In this document: one piece after another, positions 1 through 13,000 of the stretch
Layout of the letters: the number at the start of each line of letters is the position of its first letter
Position numbering within the stretch: position 1 is the stretch's first letter
Assembly: GCA_903813345.2 (NCBI GenBank)
Contig: CAIIXF020000006.1
Location: 24,809,936-24,873,935, forward strand
Length of the DNA stretch: 64,000 nucleotides
Direction of reading: 5' to 3'
Origin: Owenia fusiformis
Taxonomy: Eukaryota > Annelida > Polychaeta > Sabellida > Oweniidae
Translations under genes and position numbers: made by a program
Notes under the pieces: generated by a model
The model's input: only the letters and a program-made list of their open reading frames with translations
Told to the model about the DNA's origin: nothing
Database searches by the model: none

Positions 1-130
1 GGGATGGTCAACTGCGATGTAATTTACGCAGTTTCGCGACAACAAAACATTCAAATACTTGGTCAATTCTTATATAAAATACACAAGTTTACATACCAAA
101 ATATGAACAGAAAGTGTTTTTCTGTTTTAG

Positions 131-2625
131 CTGCCAAAGGAATTCAACCAAAAGCACGATGCCATATGACAGATGGAACTACAAATCAAAAATATATGCT
201 CACAACTTCAGAAGGGTAAGATGAATATAGGGTCATTCAAAAAGTTTTGCACTAATTCCACACAAACGCACTACATTCTTCAATTTCTTTAACTGCTCGT
301 TAAGCTTCAAAATAAGCTCTGGGTTTTTACACATCCACCCAATTATTGAAAGTACATGTAATCAGCCACATATAAAACTGAATGCATGAGATGACCCCTT
401 AGATTGGCCTCAATATTAACAGTACGTCTGATTTACTAACTATGTGATCGCACCCCCCCATAACCAATTAGAATAGAACCATTGGATAGATGAAGCAAGG
501 GAGCTTTAAAATGTTTTTTATTTGAAGCTTCTAGCTCAATTTTGAAGAAAGTTGCATCAATATTTGTAAAACAAAGTAACAAATCTGAGAAAATATTTTT
601 TGCCTTGCTTATGCCATGATCTGACTGAAAGATGAAAAAAGATTTGGGCGATCGAACCCCCCCCCCCCCCCCCCCCCCGACAAAAAGCTTGCTATGCCCC
701 TTTTATATATAATGTATTTGTATAGCTAGGTCATGCTATCACTTAGGATTCTTGTGATTATCTAAGATTTTACTGTATAGACTTGTCTTGTAAATAAAAA
801 ATTGGAAAACCAAAATGCCCATGTATATTCTAAATCTCTGCAGGGTTTTCCCATAAGTAATGTTAAATTTTAGAGCATAATCATTATTACTATGGGACAC
901 CCTGTACATAATGTTGTTTTCTCTGAATAGGTGTCCAGTTCCCAGCAATATGCTTTTCAAGGCTCCCTGGTCTATACACAATTACACAGCATTAACGTCT
1001 CCATCATTCCAATTACCAAAGTTTACATCAAGCGAAAACTTGGTGTTCATATGTCATGTTCAATACTGCCCTATGGCAGGTGAGGCAGAATGCCAGGTGA
1101 GTCAAAAGAAATATAGTTTTCAATGGTTTGATGGGGTTTATATGCAATACTTTACGTATCTCTGATAGTTTTTACTATTTTGCCATTATGTGTTTTTCAA
1201 ATGTTGCCTTATATGCATTAGTGGTATATATTATATAAAAGGGTTATGAACTGGGAAGTTTTGGATACAGGGTTTATCCCAAAGGAAATAATATGTGGAT
1301 CTCCTGAGGGACCGCAGGAATATACCTACTGAGGTTCTAGGTACATTATACCTCATAAAGTTTCAAAATTGAAAAATGTTCTTTGCAGTACACATTTTCT
1401 TAGTCTGAAAAAGTAGTTTTTAAATTGTGAAATTTTCACATTCATATATTGCTGGAGCAAATCAATGAATTGATATTAAAAGTCAAAATATACATCATAA
1501 GTTTGAAATGTAATTTCTTTTTGGTGGATTGAGTAAAACGTAAATTGAATTCGCTTTTTGGGAGCGGGACTGTGATGGATACAGCGTGTATCCATCCCAG
1601 TCCCGGACCTTGGCGATCACTCCCTGGATGCACTATATAATCCCACTCATTATGTGCCTGGAACCTCAGTAGGTATGGAATACAAACATTTATATACATG
1701 TTCTCTCAATCACTCTGTATTATAAACCTTCCCTTGGAAACAATCCAAACAAATTATTCCAACATTGGTTCCCTTAATATCAGACAAAAGTCTGTATGAG
1801 TACAAGACTCATCAAGTTTTCTATTAAAATTATATCATCCGGGACTTATGCTTTTTTCATAACGATGCCTTTTTGTTTGAAGAATTCTTCAGTTTGAAGA
1901 ATGTGGGTTATTCGTTACAGAATGCAGAAAATTGTGGGTTGCCGACGAGGAAACGAAGGGAGGCAAAAAACATTACAAAAACGCCAACCAAATCTGACAG
2001 CATCTACACAAGAATCCGAGTCACAAATGGAGAATCTGGTCTGATTTTATGTAAGTTCAGCTCATTTTGAATTTCAAGAGTGATACTTATCAGTGTATGA
2101 TAATCATATCAAATCAAACGTACCAGTATTCCACCATTTGGCCGGGTGCATACAGATTTTAGACAGAGTAGCACAACATTTTCAAATTTTCATCAGAGAC
2201 TTAATTGTTCCAATGGAAGTAAGCAAACACAATATTTTTTTCTACTAGATATTATATAATTTTGACTCCAAATATTACTTTCTTGAATACATTGTGCTAA
2301 CATTTCAGGTCATCCGCCATGTGACTGCTTCAAGAAAATAGATGTCATTGCAAGTCTCGCAATTCTAGGCTCATTACTTCTCTTAACAACAGCCTTGTGT
2401 CTGGCCTGCTCTTTAAGATACAGGGCAATTAATACAGTTCAAGGACAGGAAAACCACCACAAACCATATGAAACAATGAAAAAAGGTGGAAAGGTTGACA
2501 GAAGATTTCAAACAGGGTCAGAAGATGGAAGATCACGAAGATCATCAACTCCAACTCATCAAAGCTATGCAAGAAATTCAGAAGATCAAATATACAATAA
2601 TGGTAGAGGACACGTCAGATATTAA
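131..2625 (+). CDS. ZP-domain transmembrane protein, 3' part (4 exons)
   Basis: Zona pellucida domain proteins are secreted or membrane-bound polymerising glycoproteins of extracellular matrices. Exons 131-215, 931-1096, 1921-2050 and 2309-2625 join in phase at GT-AG borders; earlier exons lie left of the window. The joined product has the ZP-C hallmarks: the E-G-C-P-V motif across the first junction, paired cysteines in FICHVQYC, then a cysteine-rich stretch ending in a basic RKRR site. That site fits the furin cleavage site of the family. The last exon encodes a hydrophobic transmembrane helix (about IASLAILGSLLLLTTALCLA) and a basic, Ser/Arg-rich cytoplasmic tail of about 70 residues, ending at TAA 2623-2625. 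AATAAA-like signals follow near 2985 and 3405. Domain class is secure; the orthologue is not known. Bases 1-130 are intron. Confidence 0.85.
657..678. repeat. poly-C tract in ZP gene intron
   Basis: An uninterrupted run of 22 C between the first two visible ZP exons. It is a simple homopolymer, expected to vary in length and to be prone to assembly error. The rest of this intron and the next (1097-1920) show nothing I can identify. Confidence 0.9.
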
Positions 2626-4092
2626 GGAACAGGCCAAAATTCTGATACTGTCCCAAATGAAATTTTAGTTCAGACATTCCAAAAAATGAAATTGAACATT
2701 TTGTTAGTTGAATAGAAATCAGCCATTGAAACAGTTCTAGCATCTTATTCCGAAGAATGGGAAGCCAAAAATGATGTCTTAAACAGTTCTCATTTTCTGT
2801 AAGTTAACTACATTCTAGCGTCAGTGGATTGGCCAGCAATAGATACAAGAAAATACTTCTTGTAAGCTTGGCATATTAAAAAGATTCATAGGATTAAACA
2901 AATAAAAAGAGTATGAAAATGGTATTGACCCGAAATGGTATCATGGCATAACCTGATAACATCAAATATTAAACTATTTTATAAAATAAAGTAATATTAT
3001 TGGTGTATCTTAGTCCAAAGAAGTATTTTCTTCTGCACATCCCCTTTAAGTTCTAATGAATTAGGACATATCTACATTTCAAATCTTCAAAAAATGTTAT
3101 CATATGTTTCATCAGATATCTTTTTATTCAGAAAATAGAATCTAAGCAAAACATTGGCACTATTTTTGAAAATATTGCATTCAACATTTTACACTCTCTG
3201 TCCCCTTTTCATTTCAATACTCAAGAACAAATGCTTACATACCATGGTACAATCTATGTACTATAGTTGTATCTATTGTAAATAATGCCACGCTTTTATC
3301 TTCACAAAATCACTGTGATATTTTACACCATTTATGATTTACCCTGTCAAGTCTAACTACTATATGAGAAACTATTTAGCATATTTCTTGTACAATGTAT
3401 TTATAAATAAAATACATCATGTACATAAATAAAACAACATTTTCTTATGAGAGGTTTTTTAAATATAGGACATATCCTGAGGAAAGATACAGTGTATATC
3501 TTATGTCCAAACCAGTGATCTCTCAAGGATTTTTTCTCAGGTGGGTGCAAAATTCTCCATTTCACAATTCAGACGAAAATTGGTCAAAATATGCCAATTT
3601 TTCACGATTTTAGACTGTCATATGAAAAAATATTTTGGATAAATTATATTAAAAACTTGAAAGTGGCCACATGATTATGACTGCATTGTAGTTGAAATGT
3701 TGCATGAAATGAGAAAATGTTTGGTCAATTGTCAATCAAACATAGCTGATTTCTCAAAAACAGGCAAAAATAGGATCCAGGACAAATGGTGTATATTACC
3801 AGTATGGACCCCATAAAATGGATGTGATAGATATATTGTTAATAGACACACAGCATCCTCAAAAGGCATCATCCACTACATTCCTTCCTCTTCCAAGAAG
3901 AAGGAGGTACAAGTTCTGGAGGCCTGTGTTCGGAGGATGGACAGACAGATGAGTGGGCAATTTAATAGGCTCACTATTAGCCAATAAGGCAGGAAAACCT
4001 TTGACCAGAGATCACAAGGGGATGACTGTGTGCCCATGTTAAACAGGCATTTTATGCTTAAGGCCCCTAGCCATAGTTCTCTGAGATCACTA
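2626..4092. other. Intergenic, between convergent ZP and GTF3C5 genes
   Basis: No coding frame or repeat was recognised. It should hold the 3' UTRs of both neighbours, which are transcribed towards each other. Candidate polyadenylation signals for the ZP gene are AATAAA-type hexamers near 2985 and 3405. Confidence 0.6.
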
Positions 4093-7000
4093 TCACAAAT
4101 GCTCTAAAATTTCTGTTTCCATATCATTCATATCAGACACATCTTCTATTGCATCCTCGGTATCCTTTATAGCATTTGAAGGATCATCATTTTTATTGTC
4201 ATTTGGAGTTTCCTCGGTGATAGAATCCTCGTTGAGGTTTTCCTCATTGATAGTATCCTCATTTATATCCATGGACATTGAGCTATCTTCAGTCATAGTC
4301 AATTGCTTTATCTGTTCATCTCTTTCATTTATATCTAAATCTCCCATATCGAGCTTCATTGTTTCTGTATCCCTACGATTTAATACAGTGCTAGTATCTA
4401 AATTTTCTTGTGAATTTTCATTATCCATTTCCTCTGGGTTTGGTTTGTTTTTACTTTGAAGTTCTTCATTGATGATTTGGTCAACTTCATTGTCTGAATC
4501 ACTTTCATCATTATCATCATCATCTATATCATCATTGAGATCTTCCACATCATCTTTAGGTGAGCTAGGCCCAGGTTTAGGTGAGGTAGATTCACTGGGG
4601 GGATTGCTACTATCTCCACCTGAAATTATTTTTACCTCAATTTTTAAATGAATACATTGTAAGCCTGGTCAAGCCAGTAACCCTACTATCACACCAAACT
4701 AGTTCTCACTACGTTCTCGAAAACGGGCTTCAACTGTGTACGAACGGACTGGACGTACTAAGAACCGGTTGGGATCTATTTACAAACTTCATCGAACGTA
4801 CTCGAACGGGTAGGTCCTCTAGAACTTAGACAATGCTCAAAATGTTCTCGTGGTCGTCACGTTCTACAATTAGAACGAGTGACAACGTACTAACGACGAG
4901 CTGGACGTACTACGAACGGAACCGTCGTACTTCAATCCTACTAGAGACGTTTTGACAACGAGTTGAACTGTCTGAGGACGTGTTGAGAACGAGGTAGAAC
5001 TCATTGCAAACGGGTTTAAACTGATTAAGAACGTATTTAACACTGCTTATGAACGAGTTAGCAAAAATATAGCTATCACACCAAACAAGTTGCCACTGCG
5101 TTCTTCAAAACTGGTTCTAAACTGTGTGCGAATGGAATGAACGTAGCTGCAACTTTCTAAGGTCTATTTACGAACTTTATGAACGTTCTTAGACGGGAAT
5201 GTGATTTTAGAATTTTGAATCGATTCAAAATTCGATTGCGACCATACCGTTCTGTTATCAGGTCATGATGACCTTCTAGACTAAGGGACGCGTTCTACGG
5301 CGTTGCACACCGACGTGGTGCGACCTGAACGAACTGCGAACGAGATGGACGTATTGAAGACTGTTTAAGAACGAAGAAGCTAATTATTTCAGACATATTT
5401 CCCGACCACAGCCAGATTGAGCCCGTTTTACAACGTTTTCGTAGGACTGGCAAGAACAGGTAAGAACGAGTTTGGTGTGATAGGGGGGTAAGGGATACAT
5501 TAAGTTTGATGGTGTCCATTTGACAAAAAGACTCAATGAGGTTCATTCCCTTAGAAAAGGGTTAATGAAGTGAGATTCAAATGAATGAAAATATGTTGTT
5601 GTATCATTATATGAGGGGTGAAGAGTTTAAACTATTTTTCTAACTTCATTCTCCACAACTCTCAACATTTGGATAAGACAATGTTGATTAAGTTTTTAAT
5701 AGAAGGCAACAATAAGCACAGGGTATTAACATGCATAATGTCACCACCTGCCCTTTGTTATAGATGCAGAACGCCAAGCGCCAAACACCATCCAGAAAAA
5801 AGTTACTAGTATGTCAATATGTCACCACTTGTGGTGAAGTCATATAAAATCAGAAAAGCATGTAAGAATACTAACCAGCTTCACTGAATTTTGGAGGTAG
5901 ACCTTTCCTAAGATGCTCCTGTATTATCTCCCTTGCTTTATTACAGAAGCCAGCCATGCACCAACCATCTTTCTCCCTGGGTTTCTCTGGCTCCTGTAAT
6001 GTGCATATCACACATGTAATGGTAATTACTAACAAGGCATTAACATGACAAAATGTCACCACCTAAAACAATTTGGTCAATTAAAAGCAAGTTGGAAAAT
6101 ACCTTTTGACCTTAAGAAGAACTTCTGAGAACATGTAGATGATTTTTAAAAAAAAATTAGTCAATTTGAAGCAAGTTGAAAAAAAGACCTTTTTGACCTT
6201 GAGAAGGTCATTGAAGGTCAAAGATCAAATCTAAAGTCAGATTTGAACTTCTGAGAACTTGTAAAGTCAAATTTGAACTTCTGAAAAGATGTAGATGATT
6301 TCGAAAAAAAAAATTGGTCAATTTGAAGCAAGTTGAAAACAGACCTTTTTGACCTTTTTTGACCTTGAGAAGGTCATTAAAGGTCAAATATCAAATCTAA
6401 AGTCAGATTTGAATTTCTGAGAACATGTAGATGATTTTGAAAAAAAATTAGTCAATTTGAAGCAAGTTGAAAAAAGACCTTTTTGACCTTGAGAAGGTCA
6501 AATGTCAAATCTAAAGTCATATTTAAATTTCTGAGAACATGTAGATGATTTTGAAAAAAAAATTAGTCAATTTGAAGCAAGTTGAAAAAAGACCTTTTTG
6601 ACCTTTTTTGACTTTGAGAAGGTCATTGAAGGTCAAATGTCAAATCTTAAGTCAAATCTAAAGTCAGATTTGAATTTCTGAGAACACGTAGATGATTTTG
6701 AAAAAAAAAATTAGTCAATTTGAAGCAAGATGAAAAAATACCTTTTTGACCTTTTTTGACATTGAGAAGGTCATTGAAGGTCAAATGTTAAATCTAAAGT
6801 CAGATTTGAATTTCTGAGAACATGTAGATGATTTTGAAAAAAAAATTAGTCAATTTGAAGCAAGTTGAAAAAAGACCTTTTTGACCTTTTTTGACTTTGA
6901 GAAGGTCATTGAAGGTCAAATGTCACATCTTAAGTCAAATCTAAAGTCAGATTTGAATTTCTGAGAACACGTAGATGATTTTGAAAAAAAAAATTAGTCA

Positions 7001-10000
7001 ATTTGAAGCAAGATGAAAAAATACCTTTTTGACCTTTTTTGACATTGAGAAGGTCATTGAAGGTCAAATGTTAAATCTAAAGTCAGATTTGAATTTCTGA
7101 GAACATGTAGATGATTTTGAAAAAAAAATTTAGTCAATTTGAAGCAAGTTGAAAAAAGACCTTTTTGACCTTTTTTGACTTTGAGAAGGTCATTGAAGGT
7201 CAAATGTCAAATCTTAAGTCAAATCTAAAGTCAGATTTGAATTTCTGAGAACACGTAGATGATTTTGAAATTTTTTTAGTCAATTTGAAGCAAGTTGAAA
7301 ACAGACCTTTTTGACCTTTTTTGACCTTGAGAAGGTCAGATTTGAAGGTCAAATGTCAAATCTTAAGTCAGATTTGAATTTCTGAGATCACGTAGATGAT
7401 TTTGAAAAAAAAATTTGGTCAATTTGAAGCAAGTTGAAAACAGACCTTTTTGACCTTTTTTGACCTTGAGAAGGTCATTGAAGGTCAAATGTCAAATCTA
7501 AAGTCAGATTTGAAGGTCAAATGTCAAATCTAAAGTCAGATTTGAATTTCTGAGAACATGTAGATGATTTTGAAAAAAAATTTAGTCAATGTGAAGCAAG
7601 TTGAAAAAAGACCTTTTTGACCTTGAGAAGGTCATTGAAGGTCAAATGTCAAATCTTAAGTCAGATTTGAATTTCTGAGAACATGTAGATGATTTTGAAA
7701 AAAAAATTTAGTTAATTTGAAGCAAGTTGAAAACATACCTTTTTGACCTTTTTTGACCTTGAGAAGGTCATTGAAGGTCAAATGTCAAATCCAAAGTCAG
7801 ATTTGAAGGTCAAATGTCAAATCTAAAGTCAGATTTGAATTTCTGAGAACATGTAGATGATTTTGAAAAAAACTTTAGTCAATGTGAAGCAAGTTGATAA
7901 AAGACCTTTTTGACCTTGAGAAGGTCATTGAAGGTCAAATGTCAAATCTAAAGTCAGATTTGAAGGTCAAATGTCAAATCTAAAGTCAGATTTGAATTTC
8001 TGAGAACATGTAGATGATTTTGAAAAAAAATTTAGTCAATGTGAAGCAAGTTGAAAAAAGACCTTTTTGACCTTGAGAAGGTCATTGAAGGTCAAATGTC
8101 AAATCTAAAGTCAGATTTGAACTTCTGAGAAGATGTAGATGATTTAGAAAAAAATTGAAGTCAGTCTAAACAGTATTTGTTAAGTTATAGGAAGTTGTAA
8201 GAAATTGTTACAGACGCCGGACGCCGGACGCCAGACACCGGACGCCGGACGCCGGACGCCAACCACCAACCGCCGTCGCAAAAAAACGGAGACCATAACA
8301 ATATGTCACCACTTTTTGGTGGTGACATAATGAGTAAATTAAGCATAGTTCATTCCTGGGAAATGTTAACGAAATGTTAACGCACTTTCAAACACTCTGG
8401 ACAAATCTGTAGATAATTTGCAACATTTGCACTAACAGCATTATTTTTAAAAATAAACACATTTCAAAAATGGAACATATGGATGGGACTTAAATAATAT
8501 TGCGTATTTATACATATTTATTTTGACATTTGTAAAGGACAACCCCTAATATTGCTTCAAAAAAACACATTTTGACCAATAACCTAGTCGCTATAAATAA
8601 TGGGAGGATAATGTTCAGTTTGTTAAAATATATAAAAAATTCTAGATACTGTATAGAGAAGAGACCTTAGTGATCCCATAAGTATAACTTAATCAAGAAC
8701 ATACAATATAATTCATACAATATAATTAAGCATGATATATTTACCATTCCATCATTTGAATGGAGCAACTTTTGTATTTGTTCTTCTTCTATATCACATG
8801 CCTGGTAAAACATCTGTCTGTATGGAGGTACAAACCCAGGTTTAAACTTAAACACACTCTCCTGAAAGGTTCAACAAAAAAAATCTATGCTTAACTGTGT
8901 GTTATATACAATGTATATATATATTATAAATAGGGTCGGTCCAATAATTGAGCCTTGTGACACACCAAATTGAATTATAATTTCATTTAAAAGTGACTAT
9001 TATGTACAGCTGTGTCACAAATTAACACTTTGCTGGGAAAATGTTTACTTTGGGAAACTTACTTGGTACTTTGTGTTGACCCGCTTAGATTGGTTAGCAA
9101 GGTTCCCAATCATTGGAGGAAGAATCCTAGACTTGTGTACACTTAGATGTCGCTGGTAGTCATAGAGACTTCGCTTGGCAGTCAGATTGTAGTGACGAAT
9201 CATCTCACCTGCAATGGATACAAAACTTTTTTACTTATGAAGCAGGATGTTACATTAGTGTTGGCCTAAAGGAGCAATTTACTATCTGGACCAAGCTCTA
9301 GTTATTTCAAATATAATATGAAACTGATCCTTAATTCTTACTGAAAGAGGTCTCTTGAGATAAGTTAAAAGGTATAAGCTCCCAAAACACATCAGGAGGT
9401 TGTGGGTTCGATTCCCACCAGAGTGGAGTGACTTTTTCACACCACCCCTTAGCATAGGATTTGACCCTATATTTCAGATTAAGGCATATGATCAAAAACA
9501 AAAGGTAAGATCAAAATCCATAAGGTATAAGATTTCAAAACAAAAGGTATACAAAAAAACAAAATCATTTCCTTGAGAGTTCACTAACTTTAAAACTATA
9601 ATCATAATATTTTTACGAGTTTGTGATCAGTATGTGCCCATTTTAGGTAATTCTACTTCATCTTTTAGACAATATTACAACTTACGACTTTTTACTCTAA
9701 CATCCACAGTTTGATAAATCTTTGCCTCTTTGTGTTCATTCGGGTCATATCCAAACTTGATCCATAAGCCCCTCCAAGGACCATACATAATATGGTAGGA
9801 CATTAGGGGTAGAAGGAACTTGTAATGATCTTCTAAGATCTCTGGTGCCTGGAACCTGATGGCATTCTTAGACCAGATTGGACGCTCTTCAAACAACTGA
9901 AACATGTGGTTGTTCATGGCATTATATTGACAAAAACAAAGGAGGATTGGTAGCCATTGTTCAAACTCAATTTTCAATTGCCTGGCATGGAATAATTTAG

Positions 10001-13000
10001 TAAAAATGTTTCTATAAAGTTCATCTAGGACCAAGTATCAAGTCTATATAGAGTGTATGAGTATTATGGCAATATTCAAACTTCTTCAGCAGTGTTAGTC
10101 TTAAGGTATGAGGTTCCATATCCATCCACCAAAAGGTATGACCCCTATATAGTCCATTTAAAAACTCGTGGTATTGTTCTAAATAACGCCATAGTTGGCT
10201 TCTAGGGTACCTAGTATGCCACTATTTGGTATCAAAATAAAGAGGAGGAGTTCAACTTTCATTTGAATTACGAAAATAGCGATGTAGGTCAAAAATAGTT
10301 CCGACGTGAGCATGCTTACTACGCGTTTGCCCATCATATCAGAATTGAGGAAGTGGTAGCAAACGCGAGTCACAATAAATGGACGCTGATATCTCAAAAA
10401 GTAACCTGACTCCCTATAATTTGATGTAGATCAATCGAACCCCTATATGAACAGGTACATTTTGATATATGACACTATGGGGGGTAAGCGTTTTATAGTT
10501 GGTCACGAACGCCATATGTGCAAAGTATTGTTATGAATTTTCGAATTTGGTGTTGGATTACGGTACTCATACCTTAACATATGGGAAACATTGTTACCAA
10601 ATTGTTCAACGCCAGGCAACTTTCATAATGCTCTACATACAACAAATGATTATAAGGGAATATTGGGACACTGTTGAGTCGTGACTGAAAATATTGATCT
10701 CATCAAAAAATCATTTTCCCTCTCTCTGTTTGATTTTTATGATCATGTTGAAATTATGTCCAATTATGTCATATTTGTGATTTGGTTGATAAATATTTTT
10801 TAGAATGAATTATTTGTTGACAAACCTGGCGAAGTCTTTTCTCAGACTTTTCACCATCTTTGAGTTTCCTGTGTAGAATTTCTTGTATTTCTACAGGTAT
10901 AGATTCGGGAACCTTTTTCTGATCATTGTATGATCGAAATATTGTATAGTGTGGTCTCCTTTGACGAGCTGCAAAATTGAAATGCAAGAATTTTGTTATC
11001 TCATGAGCTTCCTCTTTGAAACCCATGGATATCTTTATAAATAGCAGAATGGGTAATAAAAACAGCTCAATTTGCATGTTATGTAACATGTATAGTTTCA
11101 TTTTTCACAATTTATTAAGAGTGATAATTTTTTTGTATGTTCCTATTACATCTTGGGAATGAATTGTTCAAACATTTCTCAGCCAAAATATCAATTTCCA
11201 AAAGGATAGGTATTGATATGGTGAACTGAATTGAATACCCAGAATGACGGATATATCTGTCACAAATAAAATCCATTTGGAACCCAGAGCGACAGATATA
11301 TCTGTCATAGAATTTTTCACTAAAACTGCTCTAACTTTGGCATTTTTTATCCAATCTTCACACCTTATGTTTTAGAATGTATGTAATGGGTCTATGGTTA
11401 CTATTCTTATGAAATCAAATATCAAGCATAGTGTTTTTAGATGTAAATATCCAGAAAACTAGCAGAAAAAGAAAAATGCTCTGGTTTCAAACCCTTTTTA
11501 GAGGCTGGTCTCAAGAGGTTAAGTACAGTAACAATAAATGTATGTACTTACAAGGACCAATGAAGTTATCACTCATTGTATTTGTAGGATCCTTGTATGA
11601 ATCCTTATGCTTGACTTCAGGTTTGAAATAATAATCGGATGGCATATCCATGCGAGAGAATGATGCAGGGGGCAGAAATAAGTCCACATTTTTATCCAGC
11701 CACGATGGATCCTCCATCTTTGTGAGAATGGATTCAGAGACACTGGAATGCTGCCCAGTAGCGACATCTGTATGTAGAGGCAGGTACTGGAAGTCAGCAA
11801 TACCTGGAATCAATGCACTATAATAATAAATATTTTAAGACAAAACTAATTATCAAATATCTAAATTTATAAAAAATCTGTTTTGTTTTGATTTTTGGAC
11901 TACCAAAAGCAGCAGACTTCTTCAAAAATGAAGGAATGTCAACTTGAACACTGTCTCAACTTATTTGATTGTTCCAAAGCGATGAGTTTTCGCAAAGAAT
12001 ATCTACAGAACTAGGATAAACAGTTATTTATTTTCTGAAGTGGACTGAGCCATAACTTTTGGGAAAGGCTCCCATATCAAAGACCACCTGGTCTGGTCAC
12101 ACTTGTCTGAGTTTTTTTCTTATTTTGCCTGCGGCTATGTGTTTTTCAACATCATTTCACCTTGAAATTTCACCATATGATTTTAAAATATATTTTGTTT
12201 TTCAAACCTCTGAATTTATAGGTAACGTCTACAATTCCTTCTAGTTTAGTTTCTATTTCATCCTTTCCATCTGGCCTCTTTGTTTTCTTGCGCTTCACTT
12301 TGAGTAAGAGATTGGTAGTAGAGGTCCTGTCAGCAACAGCTGGCTTGCAGTAGAGGTCTTGTGGTCTGTGGTATAGCTCTAGACGCTTACTTGGATTAGC
12401 ATATGTCTGGAAATGAGAATGCGATTTTATAATTTGTATAAATTCACATCAGGGTGCCTAAATTGACATACATGCAGGGGCGGATCCAGGATTTCAGGTT
12501 AGGGGGTGCGCCTTGATTTTTGAATTCGAGGTCGATGGATGAACAAAGGAGGCTGGAGACCGACAAACACGAGGTCCCCGGGAATTCCGAGAATTTGAAT
12601 GCCATTTGCTGCAATCTGATCATTTTTTAATATTTTTAAATCATTGTACCGTACCGAAAAATTGCGGATAATAAGCTTACATAACTGGTGGTACATGTAC
12701 TATCTAGACAAGTCGGAGGAACGTGTACGTAGAATGCGTATTGATCAAGATAAGTTCTCGAAACGTTTATTGCAAATGGACTGAAAAACTGGATCTGCAA
12801 TGAATTAAAAGTTTTATTTTTCTTAGATAACGCTAACATTCTATTCTATTATTGTTTTTGGTAAAAAAAATTTCATTAACCTTCGGTTGAAATCGTTTTA
12901 ACTGAAATCTTAATTAAATTGAACATCCCAAACATACAAACGATAACGTGTGACATCAGACGATGTTACATGTGTCCATTTTCATGATTCAAAAAGACGT

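Noticed and set aside
4196-4651. Ser/Ile/Val-rich + frames opposite the GTF3C5 last exon
   Set aside because: Antisense shadow of the acidic, low-complexity tail.
9376-9445. Functional tRNA gene
   Set aside because: Only the T-arm is intact; no acceptor stem pairing or box A at the right distance.
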